A stretch of 64,000 nt of DNA from Comamonadaceae bacterium (GCA_947453965.1 CANGIQ010000006.1:62001-126000); one strand, 5' to 3'. Shown: positions 8,439 to 17,292, numbered from the stretch's first letter. A program made the numbers and translations. Notes: generated by a model from the letters alone, not told the origin.

Positions 8439-9449
8439 TCAGCGGGTGTTGTTGATGCGCTCAAGCAGGCCTGTCGGCCAAACTTTGGCGTATTCCGACT
8501 TGGCGTAGGTGTCTTGCACTGACTTGCGGAAGGCGTCCACATCGGGTGTGGTCACCTGCAGGCCTTGTTGCTTGAAGAAGTCCACGATTTGACCTTCTTC
8601 TTTGATTCGGTTTTCGTTGTTGTACTGCGCAGCAGCCAGGGCGGCGGCTTTGAGGTTTTGCTTTTGTGTCGCGTTCAGTGCGTTCCAGGTCTTGTTGGAA
8701 ATTGCAATGAAGATGCCGTCCACCAGGTGATTGGTCAGCACCAATTGCTTGGTCACTTCGTAGAACTTGGCAGCGCGCACCGTGGGCAGTGGGTTGTCTT
8801 GGCCGTCGATGGTGCCGGTCTTCAGGCCCATATAAACCTCGCCAAATGCCAGCGGCGTGGCGGTGGCGCCGATCGCTTCACCCAGGAACAGCCACTCTTT
8901 GGTGCCGGGCATGCGCAGCTTGACGCCCTTGAGGTCAGCCGGGGTCTTGACGTTCCGCGCCTCGCGCAAGTTCACCTGGCGTGTGCCCAAATAGGCGGTG
9001 GACAAAATCGTCACATCCATCTTCTCGGAGACGGTTTTGAACAGCTCGTTGCCGATCGGTCCGTTGAACACCTTTTGCTGGTGCTGCGGATCGCGCACCA
9101 CATAGCCCGCAGTGAAGATCGAGAACTCGGGCACCATCTTGGCGATGTCAAACGCCGAAATGGCCGACAGCTCCAAGTTGCCACGCGCCATGGCGGCTGG
9201 TTCGGTGCCTTGCTTGAACAGCGCGGCGTTCAGGTTGATCTGGGTATCGAACTGGTTGGGCGAGGATTTGTCCAGCGAATCTTTGAACACGGTCCACATC
9301 TTGGCGTGCCAGTCGTCGGGCACGGCCGGGGTGGAAATGCGCAGCGGGATTTTGGTGTCGGCAGCGGCGGTGCCGGCCAGGCCACCCAAGGCCAGCAAGG
9401 AGGCACCGGCGATCAGCAGGTGGCGACGAAGTTGGGTCAGTTTTTTCAT
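8439..9449 (-). CDS. dctP: TRAP transporter substrate-binding protein (DctP family)
   Basis: A 336-aa periplasmic receptor for the adjacent DctQM pair. Start at ATG 9449 is supported by a strong GAGGAG 5-10 bases upstream and a signal peptide (KKLTQLRRH, a hydrophobic core, then TAAADT). It has the DctP features LKGVKLRMPGTKEWLF (carboxylate-binding Arg region) and FGEVYMGLKTGTIDGQDNP. Genes around it (aldolase, mutarotase, lactonase, kinase) point to a sugar acid or sugar ligand rather than a C4-dicarboxylate. Confidence 0.94.
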   Translation of the reverse strand: MKKLTQLRRHLLIAGASLLALGGLAGTAAADTKIPLRISTPAVPDDWHAKMWTVFKDSLDKSSPNQFDTQINLNAALFKQGTEPAAMARGNLELSAISAFDIAKMVPEFSIFTAGYVVRDPQHQQKVFNGPIGNELFKTVSEKMDVTILSTAYLGTRQVNLREARNVKTPADLKGVKLRMPGTKEWLFLGEAIGATATPLAFGEVYMGLKTGTIDGQDNPLPTVRAAKFYEVTKQLVLTNHLVDGIFIAISNKTWNALNATQKQNLKAAALAAAQYNNENRIKEEGQIVDFFKQQGLQVTTPDVDAFRKSVQDTYAKSEYAKVWPTGLLERINNTR

Positions 9450-9483
9450 GCGAGTCTCCTCAGTGTGAAAGTGAAATCGGACA

Positions 9484-10416
9484 TCATGCCTGGGTGGCGT
9501 CAATCTTCAAGGCGCGCCAAGCATTTTGCAGCTCGGCCTGGGCTTGGGGTGTCAGGGCCACCAGCGGCGCGCGTACGCGCAGCCAAGCGTCATCTCCGCT
9601 GATGGTGGCCATGATGCCTTTGAGTGCGGGCATCAGGGAATAGGGGCGAACCGTGTCGAGCACGCGGGCAATGGTCTGAATGTCTTGTGCGATGTGGGGG
9701 CCGTTGTGCTCTTTGACCATGCGTCGCACGGTGCGTGGCAAAAAGTTGGCCAAGCCGCTGATGGCGCCTGTGCTGCCCAGTGCGCCCATGGTGGGTAAGT
9801 CGGGCTCATTGCCCACATACACCGTGATGCCTGGCATATAGGCTTGGCCCAGACCAGAAGAATGCGCGCGGTCACCCGCGCTGTCCTTGATGCCGACGAT
9901 CACCTGGGGATAGCGTTGGAGCAAGGTGCTGATCACGTGATGCGACAGGCCCACACCCGTTACCTGAGGGATGTGATACAGGTACATGCGCCAGCCCGAA
10001 GCGGGCAAGGCGTCCATCACCTGGGTGTAGCAAGCAATCACGCCTTCATCGCTCACGCCTTTGAAAAAGAAGGGCGGCAACATCAGGCAGCCGTGCACGC
10101 CGTGCTCGATGGCGTGACGTGTCAGTGCCAGGGTTTCGGGCAGCGCCGCACAGCTGGTGGAGACGATGATGCGCTCAGCGGGAACACCACGTGCGATCAG
10201 TTGGTCGATGGCCTCGCGTCGCTCTTGCATGGAAAACGAGGGGCCTTCGCCGGTGGTGCCAAAGGCGGTCACACCGCCGCAACCTTGTGCGATCAGGGCT
10301 TGCGCATGCGCAGCCATCTTGGCGTGGTCGATGTTGAGCTGTGCGTCCAGCGGCGTCATCAAGGCGGGCCAAATGCCGTCAAAACCGTTGTGTGCGTTGA
10401 TCCAGGAAGTCGTCAT
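9484..10416 (-). CDS. DapA/NAL-family aldolase (dihydrodipicolinate-synthase-like)
   Basis: A 310-aa class I aldolase barrel. GTTGEGPS carries the carboxylate-binding threonines, YHIP holds the catalytic tyrosine and VGIKDSAGD the Schiff-base lysine. Known functions of the family include dihydrodipicolinate synthase, N-acetylneuraminate lyase and 2-keto-3-deoxy-sugar-acid aldolases. The operon (mutarotase, TRAP transporter, dehydrogenase, lactonase) favours the last: cleavage of a 2-keto-3-deoxy acid to pyruvate plus an aldehyde. It lies 34 bases upstream of dctP and 20 bases after gntR. Confidence 0.88.
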   Translation of the reverse strand: MTTSWINAHNGFDGIWPALMTPLDAQLNIDHAKMAAHAQALIAQGCGGVTAFGTTGEGPSFSMQERREAIDQLIARGVPAERIIVSTSCAALPETLALTRHAIEHGVHGCLMLPPFFFKGVSDEGVIACYTQVMDALPASGWRMYLYHIPQVTGVGLSHHVISTLLQRYPQVIVGIKDSAGDRAHSSGLGQAYMPGITVYVGNEPDLPTMGALGSTGAISGLANFLPRTVRRMVKEHNGPHIAQDIQTIARVLDTVRPYSLMPALKGIMATISGDDAWLRVRAPLVALTPQAQAELQNAWRALKIDATQA

Positions 10417-10436
10417 GAAAAAACCTTTGTGTGAAT

Positions 10437-11156
10437 TCAGGTGGAAAAAGTGGAGGTGGTGGCAGTTGTGCTGGCCACGCGTCGGTCGCGCCCCAACACG
10501 CGCTCGTGGGCGCTGTGGATGTGGTGCCCCAGCGCATCGGCCACGGCACTGGGGTCGCGTGTTTTGAGGGCGGCAATCAGCGTCAGGTGTTCTTGCATGG
10601 CAGGCAACAGAATGTCGGCCGACAGCGTCGCGCGCTCCAAGTGAATCAGCCGCACGCGCAGGCTGTTGATGCGGTAGGCCTGTGAAATCAGCTCGTTGCC
10701 CAGGGTGTCGACCATCAGATCGTGTAAGCCCCAGTCGACCGAGGTCGCGTCGGTGAGCAGCTCGTCGCTGATGCCCTCGCGCTGCGCCCGCTCCACAATG
10801 GCCAGGTGCGCCTGTTCGATGGCCTGCAGTTCTTCATCGCTGACCACGCGGGCAAAGTGCAGGGCCGCTTCGCGCTCGAGCAGGCTGCGCAACTGAAACG
10901 CGTTGTGAATCAGCTTGAGGTCCACATGGGCAATCTGCAGGCCACGTTGCGGCACAGTGCGCAGCAAGCCTTCGGCTTCCAGCCGTGGAATCACTTCGCG
11001 CACAGCGCCCAGCGGCATGTTCAGCAGTTGCATCAGCTCGCGCTGGGAAACAAACTGCCCGGGGCGCACATTGGCTTGCAAAATTTGCTGACGAAAATTT
11101 TCGTAAGCGCGTGCGCGCAGGCTTTGCGCGCCAGCGTCGGGTGTGCGCTCAGCCAT
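10437..11156 (-). CDS. GntR family transcriptional regulator (FCD/FadR subfamily)
   Basis: A 239-aa regulator. The N-terminal winged helix (RAYENFRQQILQANVRPGQFVSQRELMQ, then AVREVIPRLEAEGLL) is followed by a helical FCD ligand domain with spaced histidines (HDLMV and later HLTLIAAL, HIHSAHE). ATG 11156 overlaps the end of fucU by 8 bases. It is probably the local repressor of the fucU operon and the divergent reductase-lactonase genes, with a sugar acid as inducer; a candidate operator is the palindrome at 11597-11606. Confidence 0.9.
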   Translation of the reverse strand: MAERTPDAGAQSLRARAYENFRQQILQANVRPGQFVSQRELMQLLNMPLGAVREVIPRLEAEGLLRTVPQRGLQIAHVDLKLIHNAFQLRSLLEREAALHFARVVSDEELQAIEQAHLAIVERAQREGISDELLTDATSVDWGLHDLMVDTLGNELISQAYRINSLRVRLIHLERATLSADILLPAMQEHLTLIAALKTRDPSAVADALGHHIHSAHERVLGRDRRVASTTATTSTFST

Positions 11157-11589
11157 GCCCCAGCACCCCTTTGCGCAGCAGCAGGTTGGCATAGGTGCGC
11201 AGATCGCCGGTCTGCACAATCACATAGGCTTGGCGCGCCTGCTCGTAAAAAGCGTAGCGTTCCAGCGTGGCCACATCTTGGCGGCCCTGTGCCGCCAGTT
11301 GTTGTCGGAACTCGTGCACAGCGGGAGGCACTGCCTGCGCATCGCCCACCACTTCCATGGTCCAGCCGCAGGCAGGGCCAAAGGTGTCCAGGGGCAGCAC
11401 TTGCAACACGGCGTCGAGCACCTGGCTGACGGTCAGCCCCGGCATGCGCACCAAGCGGGCGTGGCCTTGCTGCGCCACCCGGCTGGCCGGGAAGTGTGCA
11501 TCCACCAACACCAGGTCGTCGCCATGGCCCATACTGGCGAGGGCGTGCAGCAGTTCAGGCGTTAGGATGGGGGGAAGGTGCTTCAACAT
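11149..11589 (-). CDS. fucU: RbsD/FucU family mutarotase (L-fucose mutarotase-like)
   Basis: A 146-aa protein that interconverts alpha and beta anomers of a sugar. It is recognised by its N-terminus, MLKHLPPILTPELL then MGHGDDLVLVDAHFPAS, where the catalytic His and Asp of the RbsD/FucU fold lie, and by the C-terminal VIVQTGDLRTYANLLLRKG. ATG 11589 is the natural start; the frame stays open far upstream only because the opposite strand codes for the reductase. It is the first gene of the seven-gene minus-strand operon and overlaps gntR by 8 bases. FucU rather than RbsD is supported by sequence and by the neighbouring fuconolactonase-like gene. Confidence 0.9.
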   Translation of the reverse strand: MLKHLPPILTPELLHALASMGHGDDLVLVDAHFPASRVAQQGHARLVRMPGLTVSQVLDAVLQVLPLDTFGPACGWTMEVVGDAQAVPPAVHEFRQQLAAQGRQDVATLERYAFYEQARQAYVIVQTGDLRTYANLLLRKGVLGHG

Positions 11590-11596
11590 AACTAGG

Positions 11597-11606
11597 TAAC
11601 ATGTTA
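11597..11606. promoter_or_regulatory. Palindrome TAACATGTTA, candidate operator
   Basis: Perfect 10-bp palindrome 8 bases upstream of the fucU start, in the 96-bp divergent gap between fucU and the aldo/keto reductase gene. The place suits a GntR-type repressor site; AACAT also occurs 13 bp away at 11585-11589 in the same orientation. The short length makes chance occurrence quite possible. Confidence 0.35.
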
Positions 11607-11685
11607 GTCGTTTCATCGCCTCGCACAGAACGGGTAAACCCTGGATGGCCTTGACCCGACGCATCAAATTTCTTGGGGAGACAGC

Positions 11686-12702
11686 GTGAGCACATCGCCA
11701 AAACCGGTTTTCATGTCCTGCCTGGATGGCGCGCGCCTGGGGTTGGGCGGTGCTGCGCTGGGCAATTTGTTTGAGCCGGTGTCGGATGCCCAAGTGCGTG
11801 CCTTGCTGGACCGTGCATGGGATGACGGCTGCCGCAGCTTTGACACGGCGCCGCACTATGGCCATGGCCTGTCCGAACGGCGCATGGGGGACGCCTTGCG
11901 AGGCCATCCGCGCGAGGCCTTCAGCTTCTCCAGCAAGGTCGGGCGTTTGCTCACACCCGACCGACATGCGCCTGCCAACCAGCATGGCTATGTGCAAACC
12001 CTGCCCTTTGTGCAGCACTGGGATTTTTCGGGCTCGGGCATCCGGCGCAGCATCGAAGACAGCTTGCAGCGTCTGGGCCTGTCTTGTCTGGATACGGTGT
12101 TCATTCACGACATGGATGAACACACCCAAGGTGAACAGGCCCACGCGGTGTTCAAGCAAGTGCTGGATGAAGCGCTGCCCATGCTCGCGCAACTCAAGAC
12201 CGAAGGTGTGTTGCGCGCTGTGGGGTTGGGTGTCAACGACCATGCCATCGTGAGCCAGGTGCTGGCCCATGCCGATCTTGATGCGTTGCTGTTGGCCGGT
12301 CGTTACACCTTACTGGACACTTCGGCTTTGCCTGTGTTGATGCCGCAGCTGCAACAGCGCGGTGTCGCATTGGCCTTGGGCGGTGTGTTCAATTCGGGCA
12401 TCTTGGCGACCCGCATTGATGCGGCCCGAACGCTGACGTTCAACTATGCGCCCGCGCAGCAAGTCTGGATCGACAAGGCCTTGCGTTTGCAAGTTGTGTG
12501 TGACCGACACAGTGTGCCGATTGAAGCCGCCGCCTTGCAGTTTGCGCTGCACCATCCAGCGACAGCGCTGGTGTTGCTGGGTGCGCGTTCGGTACCGGAG
12601 TGGGACCATGCCCGTCAGGCGGCGAAAGTGCAGATTGCGGCTGACTTTTGGGCTGAGTTGCGGCATGAGGCCTTGTTACCCCAAGAGGCACCCACGCCAT
12701 GA
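11686..12702 (+). CDS. Aldo/keto reductase (L-fucose / D-threo-aldose 1-dehydrogenase-like)
   Basis: A 338-aa AKR barrel. It starts at GTG 11686 with GGGGAG 5-10 bases upstream. Family marks are LGLGGAALGN, FDTAPHYGHGLSE (catalytic Asp and Tyr), SSKVGR (catalytic Lys) and HDMDE at the histidine position. The form of these motifs and the length fit the galactose/L-fucose dehydrogenase group that oxidises the sugar to its lactone with NAD(P). The next gene, overlapping by 4 bases, is a lactonase-like amidohydrolase, and a mutarotase is divergent, so oxidation of a free aldose is the most economical role. Confidence 0.88.
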   Translation: MSTSPKPVFMSCLDGARLGLGGAALGNLFEPVSDAQVRALLDRAWDDGCRSFDTAPHYGHGLSERRMGDALRGHPREAFSFSSKVGRLLTPDRHAPANQHGYVQTLPFVQHWDFSGSGIRRSIEDSLQRLGLSCLDTVFIHDMDEHTQGEQAHAVFKQVLDEALPMLAQLKTEGVLRAVGLGVNDHAIVSQVLAHADLDALLLAGRYTLLDTSALPVLMPQLQQRGVALALGGVFNSGILATRIDAARTLTFNYAPAQQVWIDKALRLQVVCDRHSVPIEAAALQFALHHPATALVLLGARSVPEWDHARQAAKVQIAADFWAELRHEALLPQEAPTP

Positions 12703-13538
12703 TTGACGCGCATTTTCATTGCTGGCAGCTGGACCGCGGTGACTACGGCTGGCTCACGCCAGCCTTGGCACCCATCTACCGCGATGTGGCGGTGCATGAG
12801 TGGGCGCAGCACGCGCAAGCGCACGGCATCACCGGCGGTGTGCTGGTGCAAGCAGCCCCCACCGAAGCTGAAACCCATTTCTTGTTGGCCCAGGCCGATG
12901 CGCATCTGCAGGTTCTGGGCGTGGTGGGCTGGGTGGACATGCTGGCGTCTGATGCGGCCGCGCGCATCGCACAACTCGCGCGCCACCCCAAGCTCAAAGG
13001 CTTGCGCCCCATGCTGCAAGACATTGCCGACCCCGATTGGATTGTGCAGCCCGCGCTCACGCCCGCACTCCAGGCCATGGTTCATCACGGGTTGGTGTTC
13101 GATGCCTTGGTGAAACCGGTGCACCTCTCGCGCATACAGGCGCTGACGCAGCAACACCCACAACTGCGGGTGGTGATTGACCATGGGGCCAAACCTTCGC
13201 TCGATGCACCACTGTCGGCGTGGGCCGACGGCTTGCGCGAGATTGCGTGCTCAACCTCCGCACAACAAGTGGCCTGCAAATTGTCAGGCTTGTTGACAGA
13301 GCTGCCAGCGGGTGCAGACAGCGATGCCTTGACGCCTTGGTGTGAGGTGCTGCTGTCGGTTTGGGGCCCGCATCGCTTAATTTGGGGCAGCGATTGGCCG
13401 GTCTTGAACCTAGCGGTTGACTATGCGCGTTGGCGAACCTGGTCGGTCGACTTCTTGCGGCAACACTGTGCGCCTGACGACGTGCTTCGGGTGCTGGATC
13501 GCAACGCGCGACAGATGTACCAACTTACCCCTGTTTGA
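12699..13538 (+). CDS. Amidohydrolase, L-fuconolactonase-like (COG3618)
   Basis: A 279-aa metal-dependent hydrolase. It begins with the metal motif DAHFHCW, has VDHGAKP in the middle and WGSDWPVLNL near the C-terminus, all typical of sugar-lactone hydrolases such as L-fuconolactonase and L-rhamnono-lactonase. ATG 12699 overlaps the reductase stop (ATGA). It would open the lactone made by the reductase. No sugar-acid dehydratase, the next expected enzyme, is present in the window. Confidence 0.87.
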   Translation: MIDAHFHCWQLDRGDYGWLTPALAPIYRDVAVHEWAQHAQAHGITGGVLVQAAPTEAETHFLLAQADAHLQVLGVVGWVDMLASDAAARIAQLARHPKLKGLRPMLQDIADPDWIVQPALTPALQAMVHHGLVFDALVKPVHLSRIQALTQQHPQLRVVIDHGAKPSLDAPLSAWADGLREIACSTSAQQVACKLSGLLTELPAGADSDALTPWCEVLLSVWGPHRLIWGSDWPVLNLAVDYARWRTWSVDFLRQHCAPDDVLRVLDRNARQMYQLTPV

Positions 13539-13668
13539 CAAGCGGTGTCCTGCGCTGCCCCCGCGTGGAAGATTCAGTAACATGCCTTATCCACCCCAAG
13601 GCGTAGACATGGGTCAGAGAAAGACTGTTGACGGGATGTGGAAGAACAAATTTTTAAAGGAGACAAAG

Positions 13669-14805
13669 ATGAAACGCATGAAGCAACTGGTGTTAGCCAC
13701 TGTCATGGGTGTGGCAACGATGGCAAGCGCACAAAACGTGAAAATTGTGGGTTTGGTGGAGCTCACCGGAACGGGCACCACGTCGGGTACCAACTTTGAC
13801 AACGGCATCAAACTCGCGGTGAAAGAGATCAATGCCGCTGGCGGTATCTTGGGTAAAAAAATTGACTATGTGTCGTACGACACGCAGTCCAACCCCGGTG
13901 TGGCCAAGGGCTTGACGGACAAGGCCGTGGATGAAGGCGCGTATGTGGTGATGGGCCCTGTGTTCTCGGGCTCCATCATGGTGAGCATGGCGTCGACCAA
14001 GCGCGCGGAAATTCCAAACTTCACCGGCGGTGAAGCGGCTGCCATCACGCAGCAAGGCAACCCTTATGTGTTCCGCACATCGTTCACGCAGTCCACCGCG
14101 ATGCCCAAGATTGCCAATTACATCCAAGACAAAGTCAAAGCGAAAACCGTCGATGTGGTCTATGTGAACAACGACTTTGGCAAAGGCGGTCGTGACTTGA
14201 TCATCAAGGCCTTAGAAGCACGCGGCATCAAAATTGGCGCCGACATTTCTTCTGAACCTGGCCAGGTGGATTTCAGCAGCGTGGTCATCAAAGCCAAGCA
14301 ATCCAATGGCGATGCCCTGTTTGCCTATACCAACGAGGAAGAGTCCGCACGTTTGTTGCGCGAGTTGAAAAAGCAAGGCTACAAAAAACCGGTGCTGGGT
14401 GAAACTGTCTTGACCAGCCAAAAAGTGATTGAGCTCGCAGGCGATGCCGCCAACGGCGCCATTGCACACGTGGGTTTAACCGCTGATGCACCGCAAGCGG
14501 GTGTGAAGAAGTTTGATGCCGCCTTCCAGAAAGAATACGGATCGCGCTCTGACCACAACGGTTTGAAGGGCTACATCGGCATGTACACCGTGAAAGCCGT
14601 GACTGAAAAAATGGGCAAATTCGATTCCAAAGCCTTTGCAGCGGCGATGAAGAACATCAGCTTGTCGGCCAAAACCAATCCAGGTCTTTTGTTGGATGTG
14701 TCTTACGACGAGAACGGTGATTTGGACCGCGAGAGCTACTTGACCACGGTGGTCAATGGCAAGCAAGTGGTGAGCGCTGTGTTGCCACCCGTGAATAAAA
14801 AATAA
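13669..14805 (+). CDS. ABC transporter substrate-binding protein (LivK-type, branched-chain amino acid/aromatic acid family)
   Basis: A 378-aa type I periplasmic binding protein with a signal peptide (KRMKQLVLATVMGVATMASA, then QNVKIVG) and the family start LVELTGTGTTSGTNFDNGIKLAVKEINAAGG. ATG 13669 has AAAGGAGA 6-13 bases upstream. No liv permease or ATPase gene is nearby, so the receptor is orphaned here. In Burkholderiales such receptors often serve aromatic acids rather than amino acids; the following shikimate dehydrogenase and dioxygenase genes would fit that. Confidence 0.93.
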   Translation: MKRMKQLVLATVMGVATMASAQNVKIVGLVELTGTGTTSGTNFDNGIKLAVKEINAAGGILGKKIDYVSYDTQSNPGVAKGLTDKAVDEGAYVVMGPVFSGSIMVSMASTKRAEIPNFTGGEAAAITQQGNPYVFRTSFTQSTAMPKIANYIQDKVKAKTVDVVYVNNDFGKGGRDLIIKALEARGIKIGADISSEPGQVDFSSVVIKAKQSNGDALFAYTNEEESARLLRELKKQGYKKPVLGETVLTSQKVIELAGDAANGAIAHVGLTADAPQAGVKKFDAAFQKEYGSRSDHNGLKGYIGMYTVKAVTEKMGKFDSKAFAAAMKNISLSAKTNPGLLLDVSYDENGDLDRESYLTTVVNGKQVVSAVLPPVNKK

Positions 14806-14819
14806 GGAAAACTTGAAGC

Positions 14820-15662
14820 ATGTCAGACAGCAATCAATTCAAGTTGGCGGGCGTCATGGGCATGCCGGTGTTTCAATCGCGCTCGCCCATTCTCCACAAC
14901 TACTGGATTAAAAAGTACAACCTGAAAGGTGCCTACGGGCACTTCCCGGTGCAGATTGAAAACGTGGAAGCCGCGGTCAGAGGGTTGTCTGCGCTGGGGA
15001 TTGCGGGTTGCAACATCACCCAGCCTCACAAGCTGATGGCCATGAAGCTGATGGACAAGTTGAGTCCGATGGCAGAGCGCATCGGCGCCATCAACTGCAT
15101 TGTGGTGCAGCCCGATGGCAGTCTTCATGGGTTCAACAACGATGGCTTTGGCTACATTCAAAGTTTGAAAGATGCCAAGCCCACTTGGCGTGCCGATGAA
15201 GGGCCTGTGGTTGTCTTGGGTTCAGGCGGCGCAGCGCGTGCCGTGGTGATCAGCTTGCTGGACGAAGGCGCGAAAGAAATTCGTTTGATCAACCGCACGC
15301 GTGCCAAGGCCGACGAGTTGGCCTCGGTGGATCCGGCGGTGGTGAAAACCTACGAATGGCAAGAGCGCCATGCAGCGCTGGAAGGTGCGGCCATGTTGGT
15401 CAACACCACCAACCAGGGCATGTATGGTCAGCCACCTCTGGAGATCAATTTGGATGCCTTGCCCAAGTCCGCCATGGTGTCTGACTTGATCTATATCCCA
15501 CTCGAAACGCCTTTGCTGGCAGCCGCGCGTGAGCGCGGGCATTTGACCGTGAATGGTCTGGGCATGTTGCTGAATCAAGCCATCCCAGCGTTTGAGGCCT
15601 GGTTTGGGGTGAAGCCAGAAATTACCGACGAGTTGCGCCAAGCAATTCTTGCCACCTTTTAA
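14820..15662 (+). CDS. aroE: Shikimate (or quinate/shikimate) dehydrogenase
   Basis: A 280-aa enzyme that interconverts 3-dehydroshikimate and shikimate with NAD(P). Marks are QSRSPILHN, the NITQPHK segment with the catalytic Lys, FNNDG with the catalytic Asp, the Rossmann loop GSGGAARAV, NRTRAK in the cofactor-selecting strand, and GLGMLLNQA. The arginine-type NRTR sequence suggests NADP, though this is not decisive. It sits 14 bases after the LivK gene and 3 bases before an amidohydrolase. That operon context suggests a catabolic role rather than the housekeeping AroE. Confidence 0.93.
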   Translation: MSDSNQFKLAGVMGMPVFQSRSPILHNYWIKKYNLKGAYGHFPVQIENVEAAVRGLSALGIAGCNITQPHKLMAMKLMDKLSPMAERIGAINCIVVQPDGSLHGFNNDGFGYIQSLKDAKPTWRADEGPVVVLGSGGAARAVVISLLDEGAKEIRLINRTRAKADELASVDPAVVKTYEWQERHAALEGAAMLVNTTNQGMYGQPPLEINLDALPKSAMVSDLIYIPLETPLLAAARERGHLTVNGLGMLLNQAIPAFEAWFGVKPEITDELRQAILATF

Positions 15663-15665
15663 GCA

Positions 15666-16487
15666 ATGAGCGTTCTCACAGAAGCAAAAATTGATGCACA
15701 TTGCCATGTGCTGGAGCCCAGCCGCTTTCCTTACCGCGAGGACACCTCGTACCGACCTGCGGGGCAGGAGATGGGCAGTGCCAAGTATTTCCAGGAGGTG
15801 ATGGCGTGTTACCAGGTCCAGCATGCCTTGTTGGTGGGACCGAACTCAGGCTATGGATTAGACAACCGTTGTTTGCTTGACGCCATTGCCAGTGCACCGC
15901 ATGTTTTCAAAGGCATTGCAGTGGTGCCCAACGACATCAGTTTGGAGGCGTTGCAGCAGCTCAAAGCACAAGGCGTGATTGGTGTGGCTTTCAACCCCTC
16001 ATTGATGGGGTTTGATTTTTATGCCGACATTGAGCCCTTGTTGCAGCGACTCCGACAGCTCGACATGTGGGCTCAGTTTCAAGTTGAAAACGATTTGTTG
16101 CTGGACTTTTTGCCCATGCTCTCGCGCGTCGATGTGAAGATGATGGTGGACCACTGCGGACGCCCCAATTTGAACGCAGGTGTGTCGCAACCGGGTTTTG
16201 AGGCCTTGCTGGCATTGGGGCGTGAAGGTCGTGCGGTGGTGAAGATTTCTGGGTTTGCCAAGTTCTCGCAGGCAGGGTATCCGTTCACAGACACGCGTGT
16301 TTTCATCGATGCGCTGGTGCGTGCGTTTGGTTTGAAACAATGTGTCTGGGCTTCGGACTGGCCGTATCTGAAGGCGCCGTACCGCTTGGATTACGGCCCG
16401 ATGTTGCGTGCCTACGAGCCCATGTTCAATGCCGAGGAAAGGCATCAGCTGATGTGGCTGTCGGCCAAACACCATTTTGGTTTTTAA
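15666..16487 (+). CDS. Amidohydrolase family protein (COG3618, PDC-lactonase-like)
   Basis: A 273-aa metal-dependent hydrolase with IDAHCHVLEP at the N-terminus, MMVDHCGRPN in the centre and WASDWPYLKAP near the end. This is the group that contains 2-pyrone-4,6-dicarboxylate lactonase (LigI) and sugar lactonases. With shikimate dehydrogenase and an extradiol dioxygenase on either side, hydrolysis of an aromatic-ring-cleavage lactone is a reasonable hypothesis. It is distinct from the 12699 amidohydrolase. Confidence 0.85.
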   Translation: MSVLTEAKIDAHCHVLEPSRFPYREDTSYRPAGQEMGSAKYFQEVMACYQVQHALLVGPNSGYGLDNRCLLDAIASAPHVFKGIAVVPNDISLEALQQLKAQGVIGVAFNPSLMGFDFYADIEPLLQRLRQLDMWAQFQVENDLLLDFLPMLSRVDVKMMVDHCGRPNLNAGVSQPGFEALLALGREGRAVVKISGFAKFSQAGYPFTDTRVFIDALVRAFGLKQCVWASDWPYLKAPYRLDYGPMLRAYEPMFNAEERHQLMWLSAKHHFGF

Positions 16488-16503
16488 GACGAGGGCATTA
16501 CGC

Positions 16504-17292
16504 ATGACGCGCATGCCTTCCTTGTACATACCGCACGGCGGTGGGCCTTCTTTTTTCATGCAGGGTGAGCGCAAGCAGCGTTACCAAGCCACTGAAGATT
16601 TTTTACGTGGCATCCAGAATTTTTTGCCATCTAAACCGAGTGCCATCCTGATCATCACCGCGCATTGGGAAACACACATTCCCTCGTTCACAGGTGGCGC
16701 GCATCCAGGTTTGATTTACGACTACTACGGCTTCCCACCCGAAACCTATGCCTTGCAATATCCGGCTCCAGGCTTGCCGGCGCTGGCGCAACGGGCCGCT
16801 GATTTGATTGTGCAATCAGGCGTGCCTGCTGTTGTCGATCCGGATTACGGCTGGGATCATGGTGTCTTCATCCCTTTGAAGGTCATGTATCCGCAAGCGG
16901 ATATTCCTGTGGTGGCCATGTCTTTGCACGAAAGTTTGGATCCCAAGTTGCACGCGCACTTGGGGCAGACGCTGCGTCCATTGAGAGACGACAACGTGCT
17001 CATTGTGGGCGCGGGCATGAGCTATCACAACCTCCGTCAGTTTGTCGAACACGCACCGGCCTCGTATGCGTTTCATGACTGGTTGGACAAGACGCTTGCT
17101 GGAACGTGGGCAGAACGTTCGCACGGCCTAGCAAATTGGCAACAGGCGCCCGGTGGTATTGACTCTCATCCGCGAGAAGAGCATTTGCTGCCCTTGATGG
17201 TGGCCAGCGGTGCGGGGTCCGACTTGCCGGGGCGAGCGATATGGCGCGGTGAGATTGGCCCTACGTGTATTGGCGCGTGGGCATTTGATTGA
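16504..17292 (+). CDS. Class III extradiol dioxygenase (LigB/4,5-DOPA dioxygenase family)
   Basis: A 262-aa single-domain non-haem Fe(II) or Zn enzyme. IPHGGGPSFF, ITAHWE, YGWDHGVFIPL and GAGMSYHNL carry the conserved histidines of the DODA/YgiD group. ATG 16504 follows GAGGGC at a suitable distance; ATG 16513 is an alternative. It is the last gene of the 13669-17292 plus-strand set. Ring cleavage of a catechol-type compound is expected from the family; the real substrate cannot be read from sequence. Confidence 0.87.
   Translation: MTRMPSLYIPHGGGPSFFMQGERKQRYQATEDFLRGIQNFLPSKPSAILIITAHWETHIPSFTGGAHPGLIYDYYGFPPETYALQYPAPGLPALAQRAADLIVQSGVPAVVDPDYGWDHGVFIPLKVMYPQADIPVVAMSLHESLDPKLHAHLGQTLRPLRDDNVLIVGAGMSYHNLRQFVEHAPASYAFHDWLDKTLAGTWAERSHGLANWQQAPGGIDSHPREEHLLPLMVASGAGSDLPGRAIWRGEIGPTCIGAWAFD

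Noticed and set aside
8565-9602. Open frame of 345 codons opposite dctP
   Set aside because: It is antisense to a clear DctP receptor gene and shows no recognisable protein features.
11590-12270. Upstream extension of the fucU frame to 373 codons
   Set aside because: The extension is antisense to the aldo/keto reductase; the FucU homology begins exactly at ATG 11589.
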